Source of the DNA: Bacteroidota bacterium
Lineage (GTDB): Bacteria; Bacteroidota; Kryptoniia; Kryptoniales; JAKASW01
Direction of reading: 5' to 3'
Length of the DNA stretch: 6,373 bases
Assembly (NCBI GenBank): GCA_021796055.1
Contig: JAJYOS010000405.1
Coordinates: forward strand, 1-6,373
A program made the position numbers and the translations under genes. Numbering within the stretch: position 1 is the stretch's first letter; every line of letters begins with the position of its first letter. A model generated the notes under the pieces. That model worked only from the letters and a program-made list of their open reading frames with translations, was not told the origin of the DNA and ran no database searches. Shown one piece after another: positions 1 through 5,522 of the stretch.

Positions 1-21
1 GGGGGGGGGGGGGGGGGGGGG
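1..21. other. Poly-G run, probable contig-end artefact
   Basis: The window opens with 21 consecutive G. On the minus strand this would place a run of prolines inside nusA, directly after the conserved ALTPA segment, where NusA proteins never carry a proline tract. A run of G at a read end is a known failure mode of two-colour Illumina chemistry, where no signal is called as G. I read it as non-genomic sequence at a contig edge. Confidence 0.8.
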
Positions 22-910
22 CGTTTGCCGGAGTCAGTGCACGTTCGACAAAAACCTGCGGGTCCTCCGAATAAAGGAGCACATCTATATTTTCATTGTT
101 GAGCTCGCGGACTATCGAATGGATGCGTACTCCCTTCATGCCGACGCACGCTCCGACCGCGTCCACCCTTGAGTCGTTCGAAAGAACGGCGACTTTCGCC
201 CTCTTGCCGGGATCGCGTGCGATCGCCTTTATCTCCACCACGCCGTCGAAGATTTCCGGTATTTCCATTTCAAAAAGCTTCTTGAGAAACATCGGGTCGG
301 CTCTCGATATGATCACCTGCGGTCCGGATGTTCCCTTGCGTACCTCCTTGACGACTGCGCGAACGGTCGAATTTTTTCTGTAATGTTCGTTGGAAATCTG
401 CTCCGAGCGGGGAAGAAACAATTCCCTGCGATTGTGGTTCACCAGTATGAAATCCCTTTTCACCTGGTAAATCTCGCCGACGACAATTTCACCGATCATC
501 TTGTTGTATTCGTCGTAGATGACATTCTTCTCATATTCGTGCAGGCGCTGCAGGAACGTCTGGCGCGCAAAAACCACCAAGCGCCTCCCGAGTTCTTCAG
601 GCGGGATTTCTTCGGGATATTGATCGCCTATCTCGAAATCTCCGTCCGGGTCGATCTGTTTGAGTGCCTCAAGGCTGATCTCCTTTCCAGGGTTCTCGAC
701 CTGCTCGACGATATTCTTTATCACAAATATTTCTATATCCCCGCGATCAACGTTCGTGACAATGTCGGTTTCGACGTCATCGCCGTACTTCTTCTTCACA
801 ATTCCGGCGAATACTTCTTCAAGAATCTCAGAGACGACTTCTTTGTCGATGCCTTTTTCCTTCGCAATTTCTGCCGCGGCAGATATAATCTCGTTCTTCT
901 CTGCGTGCAT
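22..910 (-). CDS. nusA: Transcription termination/antitermination factor NusA (3' end missing)
   Basis: NusA binds RNA polymerase and modulates pausing, intrinsic termination and antitermination in the cytoplasm. The frame has no stop before the window edge; 297 residues can be read, out of about 400-500 in complete family members. Residues 1-130 form the polymerase-binding N-terminal domain (including QTFLQRLHEYEKN at 117-129). Residues about 138-203 are the S1 domain (GEIVVGEIYQV ... VIISRADP). Residues about 218-297 begin the KH1 domain with the family signature RDPGKRAKVAV and VGACVGMKGVRIHSIVREL (252-270). The start is fixed by AGGAGGA at 914-920, three bases before the ATG. It lies 11 bases after the rimP stop, so the two are co-transcribed. 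The second KH domain and C-terminus lie beyond the poly-G run. Identification is firm. Confidence 0.96.
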
Positions 911-921
911 TTATCCTCCTG

Positions 922-1380
922 TCACCATCTGGTTTTAACTCTTGCTTCTGTTATCAAGTCGAATCTCAGTTCAATCGAAACCGTTTCCGTTTTCAGGGTT
1001 ATCCTGTCTTCGGTCAGATTCGTCAGCTCGCCTTCGGCCTCTCTTAGATTCTCGCCTTCCCGGTACTTGACCGACATTTTCCTCCCGATATTGCTCTTGT
1101 ACTGTCTTTTGTCCTTCAGCGGCACGCCGACTCCCGGCGAGGACACATCGAGCCGGAAATCCTCTCCCATGATACCGGAAGCTTCTATGATAGGAAATAT
1201 CTCGCGACTGATCTCTGCGCACTGGGAGATCTTGATTCCGGTCTCGGTGTCGCAAAAGATTTCCAGCAGTTGCCTCCTCCCCTCACCTTTGAGGGCCAAA
1301 TCGACCAGAAAAGCTCCATGATTCTCAAGAGGAGCCTCAAGCAACACGCCTAATCTTTCTATTTTCTCTGCTTTTTCCAT
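922..1380 (-). CDS. rimP: Ribosome maturation factor RimP
   Basis: RimP binds the 30S subunit and is needed for its maturation. The 152-residue product matches the family's usual length. Residues 1-85 form the N-terminal domain (APLENHGAFLVDLALKGEGRRQLLEIFCDTE, then CAEISREI at 54-61). VSSPGVGVPL (79-88) corresponds to the family motif SSPGxDRPL, with the D-R pair replaced by G-V, a variation I believe also occurs in Chlorobi-type relatives. The C-terminal SH3-like barrel (about 90-150) has IGRKMSVKY and EGELTNLTEDRITLKTE. It precedes nusA as in most bacteria. The ATG has only a weak ribosome site (AGAGAG one base upstream), and the U-tract of a terminator hairpin ends just ahead of that. Expression is therefore likely controlled at both the promoter and the hairpin. 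Identification is firm; the start agrees with family N-termini. Confidence 0.95.
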   Translation of the reverse strand: MEKAEKIERLGVLLEAPLENHGAFLVDLALKGEGRRQLLEIFCDTETGIKISQCAEISREIFPIIEASGIMGEDFRLDVSSPGVGVPLKDKRQYKSNIGRKMSVKYREGENLREAEGELTNLTEDRITLKTETVSIELRFDLITEARVKTRW

Positions 1381-1387
1381 GCTCTCT

Positions 1388-1416
1388 AAAAAAAATAGCC
1401 CAGAAATTCCGGGCTA
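1388..1416 (-). terminator. Intrinsic terminator in the rimP-nusA leader (candidate attenuator)
   Basis: Read on the minus strand, an 8-bp stem (TAGCCCGG with CTGGGCTA, one G-U pair, loop AATTT) at 1396-1416 is followed immediately by eight T at 1388-1395. This is the standard form of a rho-independent terminator. The T run ends seven bases before the rimP start codon. No minus-strand gene lies upstream whose transcript it would end, so it sits in the leader of rimP. On the plus strand no T run follows the stem, so it is not a terminator in that direction. Confidence 0.75.
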
Positions 1417-1434
1417 ATCGTCCGAGACCTGTAA

Positions 1435-1463
1435 AATATACTCGCACAAATCCACTTTTTCAA
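1435..1463 (-). promoter_or_regulatory. Sigma70-type promoter for rimP-nusA
   Basis: On the minus strand, TTGAAA (1458-1463) is followed after exactly 17 bases by TATATT (1435-1440), each one mismatch from the consensus hexamers. The predicted start of transcription is near 1428, about 48 bases before the rimP ATG and only about 12 bases before the terminator hairpin. The position suits the rimP-nusA operon. The call is from sequence alone. Confidence 0.65.
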
Positions 1464-1473
1464 CCCAAAGTGG
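1452..1473. promoter_or_regulatory. Inverted repeat over the rimP -35 element, candidate operator
   Basis: CCACTTT (1452-1458) and AAAGTGG (1467-1473) form a perfect 7-bp inverted repeat separated by eight bases. It spans the -35 hexamer of the minus-strand promoter (1458-1463) and lies in the intergenic region shared with the plus-strand lipoprotein gene. Three copies of CGCACA(A/G), at 1443-1449, 1474-1480 and 1493-1499, surround it. A binding site for a dimeric regulator is possible; no known regulator's consensus is recognised. Confidence 0.35.
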
Positions 1474-1500
1474 CGCACAACCTCCGCGGGAACGCACAGT

Positions 1501-1529
1501 TTGCATTTGAAAGCGATATTTTGTAAAGT
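1501..1529 (+). promoter_or_regulatory. Weak candidate promoter for the lipoprotein gene
   Basis: TTGCAT (1501-1506) and TAAAGT (1524-1529) are separated by 17 bases and lie about 40 bases before the lipoprotein start codon. Each hexamer matches consensus at only four positions. The surrounding TTTTGTAAA (1519-1527) also occurs at 2268-2276, upstream of the tRNA gene, which may hint at a promoter element shared in this genome. Confidence 0.3.
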
Positions 1530-1566
1530 CGTTACGAAGTTAAACTCCAAGAAAGGGGGGAGTTTC

Positions 1567-2196
1567 ATGACACGTCAGAAGATATTCCTTTTTCTCGCCT
1601 TGATTGGCGTAAGCTCAGTGATTGCGGGTTGCACTTCCTTTGACAGCATGAATTCAGAGATAGTTCCGCCCACCTTAATCGAAAAGACCTCATTGCCTCA
1701 ACCACCTGCGCAGTTGGCCAACAGAGACTTCTATCTCAGGATGGAACTGCTTGTCGGCAAAGACGGCTCGGTCAGGCATGTCACCTTGACAAGATCGACG
1801 GGGGACGCTGAATGGGATTCCGCAGCAGTCCAGCAAATGATGCGTTGGAAGTTTTCACCCGCCCTGTTGAATGGCAAGCCGATCCAGATGAGGATCATGC
1901 AGACTGCGAAAGTCGTCTCAAGTCAGCCTGAAATGATGGATCTGTCGGAGATTGTAGTGGCTACCTCTGCACAGGCAGATTCCGCTTGCGCGCTCCTGAA
2001 GAAAGGTGCCTCGTTCGACTCGACAGCCGCGCTCTACCGGTTGTCGGTTCCCACGATGCCGAGCGGACGCATCGGACAAGTGGATATTCACCGCTTTCCA
2101 AACGAAGTCCAGGATGAGCTGCGCGGCCTGAAACGGGGGACATATACTTATGCACTTCCGCTCGGGTCTTATTTCGTCATCTTCAAGCGACATTAG
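1567..2196 (+). CDS. Lipoprotein with TonB C-terminal-like and degenerate parvulin-like domains
   Basis: A 209-residue envelope lipoprotein of unknown function. Residues 1-22 are a lipoprotein signal: basic MTRQK, a hydrophobic core and the lipobox VIAGC with lipidated Cys22. Thr at +2 would favour the outer membrane under the E. coli rule. A proline-containing linker follows (about 34-48). Residues 54-116 resemble the TonB C-terminal domain (LRMELLVGKDGSVRHVTL, AVQQMMRWKFSPALLNGKPI). Residues 126-207 follow the outline of a parvulin PpiC domain (ADSACALLKKGASF, then SGRIGQVDIHRFPNEV, LRGLKRGTY and a final YFVIFK). The histidines usual at its first and last strands are absent, so isomerase activity is unlikely. 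The start at 1567 is preferred over upstream TTG 1501 because it follows GGGGGGAG (1555-1562) and begins a proper signal peptide. There is no TonB transmembrane anchor and no ExbBD neighbour, so classical energy transduction is not implied. Confidence 0.85.
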   Translation: MTRQKIFLFLALIGVSSVIAGCTSFDSMNSEIVPPTLIEKTSLPQPPAQLANRDFYLRMELLVGKDGSVRHVTLTRSTGDAEWDSAAVQQMMRWKFSPALLNGKPIQMRIMQTAKVVSSQPEMMDLSEIVVATSAQADSACALLKKGASFDSTAALYRLSVPTMPSGRIGQVDIHRFPNEVQDELRGLKRGTYTYALPLGSYFVIFKRH

Positions 2197-2213
2197 AAAA
2201 GAAGCATCCAGTT

Positions 2214-2245
2214 GCAGGCTGCGAGCACGATGCTCCGCGGCCTGC
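2214..2245 (+). terminator. Strong hairpin after the lipoprotein gene, possible terminator
   Basis: GCAGGCTGCG pairs with CGCGGCCTGC (one G-U pair), then, after one bulged C, AGCA pairs with TGCT around a CGA loop. That is 14 base pairs in 32 bases, starting 17 bases after the stop codon. Only three T follow (CGCTTTG), so it is not a textbook intrinsic terminator. It may end the transcript, or protect its 3' end. Confidence 0.45.
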
Positions 2246-2435
2246 CGCTTTGAAACTCGGACGCCGATTTTGTAAATTACCCCGGCAATCTGGAGGGTTG
2301 CCTTATTCGGCCGATGAATTGGCCGGAGACGGAAGCCCCGCCGGCGAGGAGTTTTCTACCATGAGCAAATCCGACTCCCTCACAAAAGTGCTCGCCCCTG
2401 GCCGGAGAATTTGGAATTACCTCGGAGTTCGTTTT

Positions 2436-2522
2436 GGAGAGGTGCGAGAGTGGTTGAATCGACCGGTCTTGAAAACCGGAATACCCTTCGGGGTATCGAG
2501 GGTTCGAATCCCTCCCTCTCCG
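2436..2522 (+). tRNA. tRNA-Ser (anticodon UGA)
   Basis: An 87-base class II tRNA reading UCA serine codons. The acceptor stem GGAGAGG (2436-2442) pairs perfectly with CCTCTCC (2515-2521), followed by discriminator G, the serine identity base. The anticodon stem CCGGT/ACCGG (2463-2467/2475-2479) encloses CTTGAAA with TGA at 2470-2472. A long variable arm TACCC-TTCG-GGGTA follows, as expected for serine. The T arm is GAGGG-TTCGAAT-CCCTC (2498-2514). CCA is not encoded. The D-arm region GCGAGAGTGGTTGAATCG fits. No certain promoter is visible upstream. Confidence 0.97.
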
Positions 2523-2616
2523 CTCGACTATGTGGCGTGAGATCAACGGCACGGCGTCTGGCAAACTCAACAACGCTGTGGCTTCGCAGACTGGACAAAT
2601 CGCTGAGAGCGCGAAC

Positions 2617-2676
2617 GGGTTTCGAATCCCCTGGTAGACGAAGCTCCAGGGAGCGCAGTCTACCTCCCTCTCCGCT
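2617..2676 (+). pseudogene. Interrupted remnant of a tRNA-Ser 3' end
   Basis: TTCGAATCCC (2621-2630) matches the T-loop and 3' T-stem of the intact tRNA-Ser (2503-2512), and TCCCTCTCCGCT (2665-2676) matches its acceptor 3' strand and next two bases (2513-2524). In the intact gene these blocks are contiguous; here 34 bases lie between them. With the last two insert bases, the second match becomes 14 identical bases (2511-2524 and 2663-2676). GGG at 2617-2619 could pair as a T stem. No acceptor 5' strand, D arm or anticodon arm is recognisable upstream, so this is not a working tRNA. Confidence 0.55.
2631..2664. repeat. 34-bp imperfect palindrome inserted in the tRNA remnant
   Basis: GGTAGAC (2633-2639) pairs perfectly with GTCTACC (2658-2664), and inside it GCTC (2643-2646) pairs with GAGC (2651-2654) around CAGG, with a symmetrical three-base internal loop. 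The boundaries are defined by where the match to the intact tRNA 3' end breaks off and resumes. It may be a small palindromic element or the scar of a rearrangement; only one copy is in this window. Confidence 0.5.
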
Positions 2677-2684
2677 GATATAAT
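2676..2684 (+). promoter_or_regulatory. Candidate extended -10 promoter upstream of the oxidase operon
   Basis: TGATATAAT is a perfect TGn plus TATAAT extended -10 element. No -35 match lies 16-18 bases upstream, which extended -10 promoters can do without. It overlaps the last base of the tRNA remnant. Transcription would start near 2691, giving a leader of about 200 bases for the oxidase genes. The distance makes the link to that operon uncertain. Confidence 0.4.
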
Positions 2685-2890
2685 TTGAATTCCCGAAATC
2701 CAAATCTAAACCCTGAACGAGAACGACTGACAAAGCCCTGAATCTCAGAATTCTACCGACGCAATTTTGGTCCCGAACTGAAAGAGACGCATCATCGGGA
2801 TGGAGTAAAATCGATTACGAACGGGTGAGTTTTTCGCTCTCGGATTTATTCAGGGTATCGTGCTTAGAGTTCATTTATCCGGAGGACTAA

Positions 2891-4324
2891 ATGCATTATC
2901 CATGGTGGTATGTCCCAAACCTTACTTCTCCGATGCTGATCGCCTTGATCGCCACAATCCACGTATTTGTATCGCTGTACGCGGTGGGCGGGGGTATCGT
3001 CCTGGCTGGAGAAGTGTCTTTTGCCTACAAAGTCAATAACAAATCTCTCCTTGATTACTTAAAATCTCATACGCTCTTCTTCATACTGCTCACGGTTGTC
3101 TTCGGTGCGATAACCGGAGTCGGCATCTGGTGGACGATTGGTCTGGCCTCGCCGCTGGCGACCGAATCTTTAATACACATCTTCGTGTTCGGCTGGGCAA
3201 TGGAATACGTGTTTTTCGTTTTGGAAATAGTCGCCGCATTTATATTTCACTATTATTGGGGCCGGCTCGACGCGAGGACTCACAAAATAATCGGTTGGAT
3301 ATATGCCGTGGCAGCCTATTTCAGCCTTGTCCTCATCACCGGCATTACTGCATTCCAGCTCGATATCGGAAATTGGACCCCGGACAAAGGCATGTGGGTG
3401 GCTTTCTTCAACCCTCAGACGTTTCCGCAGATTATCGCACGCTCCGGCGCGTCGCTCCTGCTGGCTTCACTCTACATATATCTCCACGCCGCGTTCAAGC
3501 TTAAGAACGATAACCAGCTTCGCGCACTCGTGGAAAACAGAACGTCGAAATGGGCAATGGCGGGTGCCGCGCTGGTTACTATCGGTGGAGCATGGTGGTA
3601 CATGAACATCCCACAGAGCGCGAAGGCGGCACTCGCCGGAGCGAGCGCTCTAAACATCCTGTCGATTCTGGTTTTTACCGCATCCGCGGTAGTCTTCTTC
3701 ATGCTCTTCTTCGGCCCATACCGGAATCCCGGTTGGATCAATCCCGGCTTCGCAATTCTGTACTTCCTGCTCGGCATCGCCGCCACAGGCACCGGTGAAT
3801 TCATCCGCGAAGGTGTAAGAAAACCATTCATAGTTTACAACTACGTCACCGGAAACAACGTCCTCGTGTCCGAAATACCCAGGCTGCAGTCCACCGGTTA
3901 CCTCAACGGAGGGACTTGGACAAAGGCGTATATAAAAGCCCATTTCCCACAGGTCATCGGCACCGACGGAAACATAGAAGATGGAAAGTTGCTCCAGCTT
4001 CCTCCGAGAGACCAGGTCGAAGTGGGCCAGGTTCTCTTTCAGTACCATTGCAACGACTGCCATTCGGTCGGAGGATTTTCGGGAGTTGCAGAGCTCACAC
4101 GCGGCTGGACCAGGGACATGATCTATACGGTTGTGACCAACCTCAACAAGGCGCATTACTTCATGCCACCCTGGTGCGGAACGCAAGCGGAAGCTGCAAT
4201 GCTCACGGAATATCTGGTTTCCCAATCCGAGCCGAGCCCGGGCGGGATGAATTTCGCAGGGACGCCAAATGCCGGCGTGATGCAAACGGCAGACAGGACA
4301 GCTAATGAGGAGGAACGCAGATGA
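2891..4324 (+). CDS. Cytochrome bd superfamily oxidase subunit I (CydA-like) fused to cytochrome c
   Basis: A 477-residue membrane protein, probably the catalytic subunit of an oxygen reductase. About eight helices are visible (near 14-40, 61-84, 95-120, 132-155, 180-202, 219-238, 252-274, 284-303). Candidate active-site ligands align with E. coli CydA: His24 with His19, Glu105 and Glu112 with Glu99/Glu107, and Glu307 in FIREGVRKP with Glu445 in VAEYGRQP. The residue matching b558 ligand His186 is Ala183 or Arg184, no Met393 equivalent is evident, and the Q loop is absent. Residues about 363-445 are a cytochrome c domain with CNDCH (387-391) and probable axial Met425 in MPPW. An even helix count with a periplasmic N-terminus puts this heme in the periplasm. 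GGAGGA precedes the ATG. The stop overlaps the next start by four bases. Cytochrome c rather than quinol is the likely donor. Confidence 0.85.
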   Translation: MHYPWWYVPNLTSPMLIALIATIHVFVSLYAVGGGIVLAGEVSFAYKVNNKSLLDYLKSHTLFFILLTVVFGAITGVGIWWTIGLASPLATESLIHIFVFGWAMEYVFFVLEIVAAFIFHYYWGRLDARTHKIIGWIYAVAAYFSLVLITGITAFQLDIGNWTPDKGMWVAFFNPQTFPQIIARSGASLLLASLYIYLHAAFKLKNDNQLRALVENRTSKWAMAGAALVTIGGAWWYMNIPQSAKAALAGASALNILSILVFTASAVVFFMLFFGPYRNPGWINPGFAILYFLLGIAATGTGEFIREGVRKPFIVYNYVTGNNVLVSEIPRLQSTGYLNGGTWTKAYIKAHFPQVIGTDGNIEDGKLLQLPPRDQVEVGQVLFQYHCNDCHSVGGFSGVAELTRGWTRDMIYTVVTNLNKAHYFMPPWCGTQAEAAMLTEYLVSQSEPSPGGMNFAGTPNAGVMQTADRTANEEERR

Positions 4325-5457
4325 ACCCCCAGGATTTGATAGGACCCGTATCACCGCTCGGCAACCCGGCTCCTTTCTGGTTTATCACATTCTTCAAGGT
4401 GCTCGGGTTCATACTTCACATGATCCCGATGAATATATGGTACGCTGGGATGATACTCGTAGCAATTTTCGCGACGTTCGGAAAGAATCACTCCCTGGAA
4501 CTGGCACACCGCCTTTCGCGAACCATGCCGGTAATTGTAGCATTAGGAGTCAACCTGGGAATCGTCCCGCTTCTGTTTACCCAGGTCGGCTATTACCAGT
4601 TCTACTATCCCGCAGGAATCCTCATGGCCCACGCATGGTTCAGTGTAATCGTCATCCTTATATTCGCGTACTACGGTGTCTACATTTATTCTCTCAGTGT
4701 CAGGAATAACAAGAGCACGAAGTTTGCACTCGCATCCGCATGGGTCAGCTCAATCGCGTTCATATTTATCGGATTTCTATTCGCGAACAATTTCAGTCTG
4801 ATGGCGAACGTGAACAGCTGGATTCATATCTTCAACAGGACAAACGTGGGGGGAGCCGCCCTGGGAACCGGGCTGAACACGTCGGACCCGACGCTGATAC
4901 CCAGATGGCTGATGATGTTCGGGCTCGCAATGACGACCACGGCTGTGTTCATCGCATTCGACGCGGTGTTCTTCAAGAGACGCGACACTTCCGATGAATA
5001 CAGGAAATGGGCGGCCGGTTTTGCTTTCCTCTTCTACACGGCCGGGCTTGTATGGTTCGCGGCAATGGGAAGCTGGTACATATTTGGCGCGATGGAAAAA
5101 TCCACGCTCGCTGAAATCGCCGGGCATCCTGCAGTTTATCTCTTGTTCGGCTTAACGGCGATGTCGCCGGGCTTAGTCTTTCTCTCTCTGCTTACACAGC
5201 GGAAAGGTCTGAAGAAGGAAGGCGTAATTCTCGCGTCCGTCCTTCAGGTCGTCGTTCTCAGCCTCAATGCGGTAAGCAGGCAATGGGTGCAGAATCTCGA
5301 GATATTCAGATACGAGAACATAGCGAAACTCCCCGTCGAAACGCAGTGGAGCCCGATGATAGTGTTCCTGGTCCTGTTTGTGGCGGGAATCGCAGTGGTA
5401 GGATGGATGATCGCAAAAATCGCTGCGGTCGAAAAGCACGCCGCCAACGCTTCATAG
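4321..5457 (+). CDS. Second CydA-like subunit (CydA'-type) of the bd-family oxidase
   Basis: A 378-residue protein with about nine membrane helices (near 19-51, 68-89, 96-124, 136-157, 193-216, 230-254, 268-291, 301-318, 343-367). It occupies the place of CydB but resembles CydA. FKVLGFILHMIPMNIWYAGMIL has His33 where CydA has His19. ALGVNLGIVPLLFTQVGYYQFYY (74-96) follows the CydA pattern ALGVxxGxxxxFQxGxxWxxYY. SRQW (319-322) recalls GRQP. The glutamates equivalent to Glu99 and Glu107 are missing (AHAWFSVIVILIFAYYG), so a full active site is unlikely and a structural or heme-carrying partner role is inferred. The ATG overlaps the previous stop (ATGA, 4321-4324) and follows GAGGAGGA (4307-4314), so the two are translationally coupled. 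No cydX-like small gene follows. Family membership is fairly sure; the role is inferred. Confidence 0.75.
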   Translation: MNPQDLIGPVSPLGNPAPFWFITFFKVLGFILHMIPMNIWYAGMILVAIFATFGKNHSLELAHRLSRTMPVIVALGVNLGIVPLLFTQVGYYQFYYPAGILMAHAWFSVIVILIFAYYGVYIYSLSVRNNKSTKFALASAWVSSIAFIFIGFLFANNFSLMANVNSWIHIFNRTNVGGAALGTGLNTSDPTLIPRWLMMFGLAMTTTAVFIAFDAVFFKRRDTSDEYRKWAAGFAFLFYTAGLVWFAAMGSWYIFGAMEKSTLAEIAGHPAVYLLFGLTAMSPGLVFLSLLTQRKGLKKEGVILASVLQVVVLSLNAVSRQWVQNLEIFRYENIAKLPVETQWSPMIVFLVLFVAGIAVVGWMIAKIAAVEKHAANAS

Positions 5458-5472
5458 GTTGCCGGACAGAAC

Positions 5473-5498
5473 GCAGGCAGGAAGACAATCTTGCCTGC
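5473..5498. terminator. Hairpin between convergent oxidase and engB genes
   Basis: GCAGGCAGGA pairs with TCTTGCCTGC to form a 10-bp stem with one G-U pair and a six-base loop, 15 bases after the oxidase operon stop. Neither strand carries a T run beside it, so a classical intrinsic terminator is not shown. A short palindrome CGATTTCAAATCG follows at 5501-5513. A transcript-end function for one or both converging genes is plausible from position. Confidence 0.4.
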
Positions 5499-5522
5499 AT
5501 CGCGATTTCAAATCGGAGTTAG

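Larger units (their letters stand above)
2523..2890 (+). other. Gene-free stretch between tRNA-Ser and the oxidase operon
   Basis: These 368 bases hold no supportable protein gene; the open frames running through here are by-products of reading across the tRNA. The stretch holds a broken copy of the tRNA 3' end with a hairpin insert (2617-2676), a candidate extended -10 promoter (2676-2684) and the ribosome site of the oxidase gene (GGAGGA, 2881-2886, four bases before the ATG). From 2690 to 2880 I see no hairpin with a T run, no clear -35/-10 pair (only TAAAAT at 2806-2811 without a partner) and no regulator site I recognise. Confidence 0.6.

Noticed and set aside
1..21. A G-quadruplex or regulatory G tract
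   Set aside because: A homopolymer exactly at the sequence edge, inside a conserved coding frame, is better explained as a sequencing artefact.
383..1321. A 312-codon plus-strand open frame across the nusA-rimP region
   Set aside because: It is the antisense of two well-conserved genes, has no ribosome site, and its product resembles no family.
1517..1529. A Bacteroidota-type TAnnTTTG promoter element before the lipoprotein gene
   Set aside because: GATATTTTG does not fit the spacing of the TA and TTTG parts, so only a weak sigma70-like call was kept.
2617..2676. A second functional tRNA gene
   Set aside because: No acceptor 5' strand, D arm or anticodon arm can be found, and the T arm and acceptor strand are separated by 34 bases.
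2250..2733. Several open frames of about 90-117 codons on both strands around 2250-2733
   Set aside because: They run through the tRNA-Ser gene and its remnant, and their peptides are translations of tRNA sequence.
3650..4354. A 234-codon minus-strand frame inside the CydA-like gene
   Set aside because: It is antisense to a clearly coding membrane and heme c protein and has no recognisable domain.
4321..5457. Calling the second oxidase gene cydB
   Set aside because: It lacks the CydB N-terminal pattern and carries CydA-type blocks (ALGVxxG, first-helix His, SRQW), so a CydA paralogue fits better.
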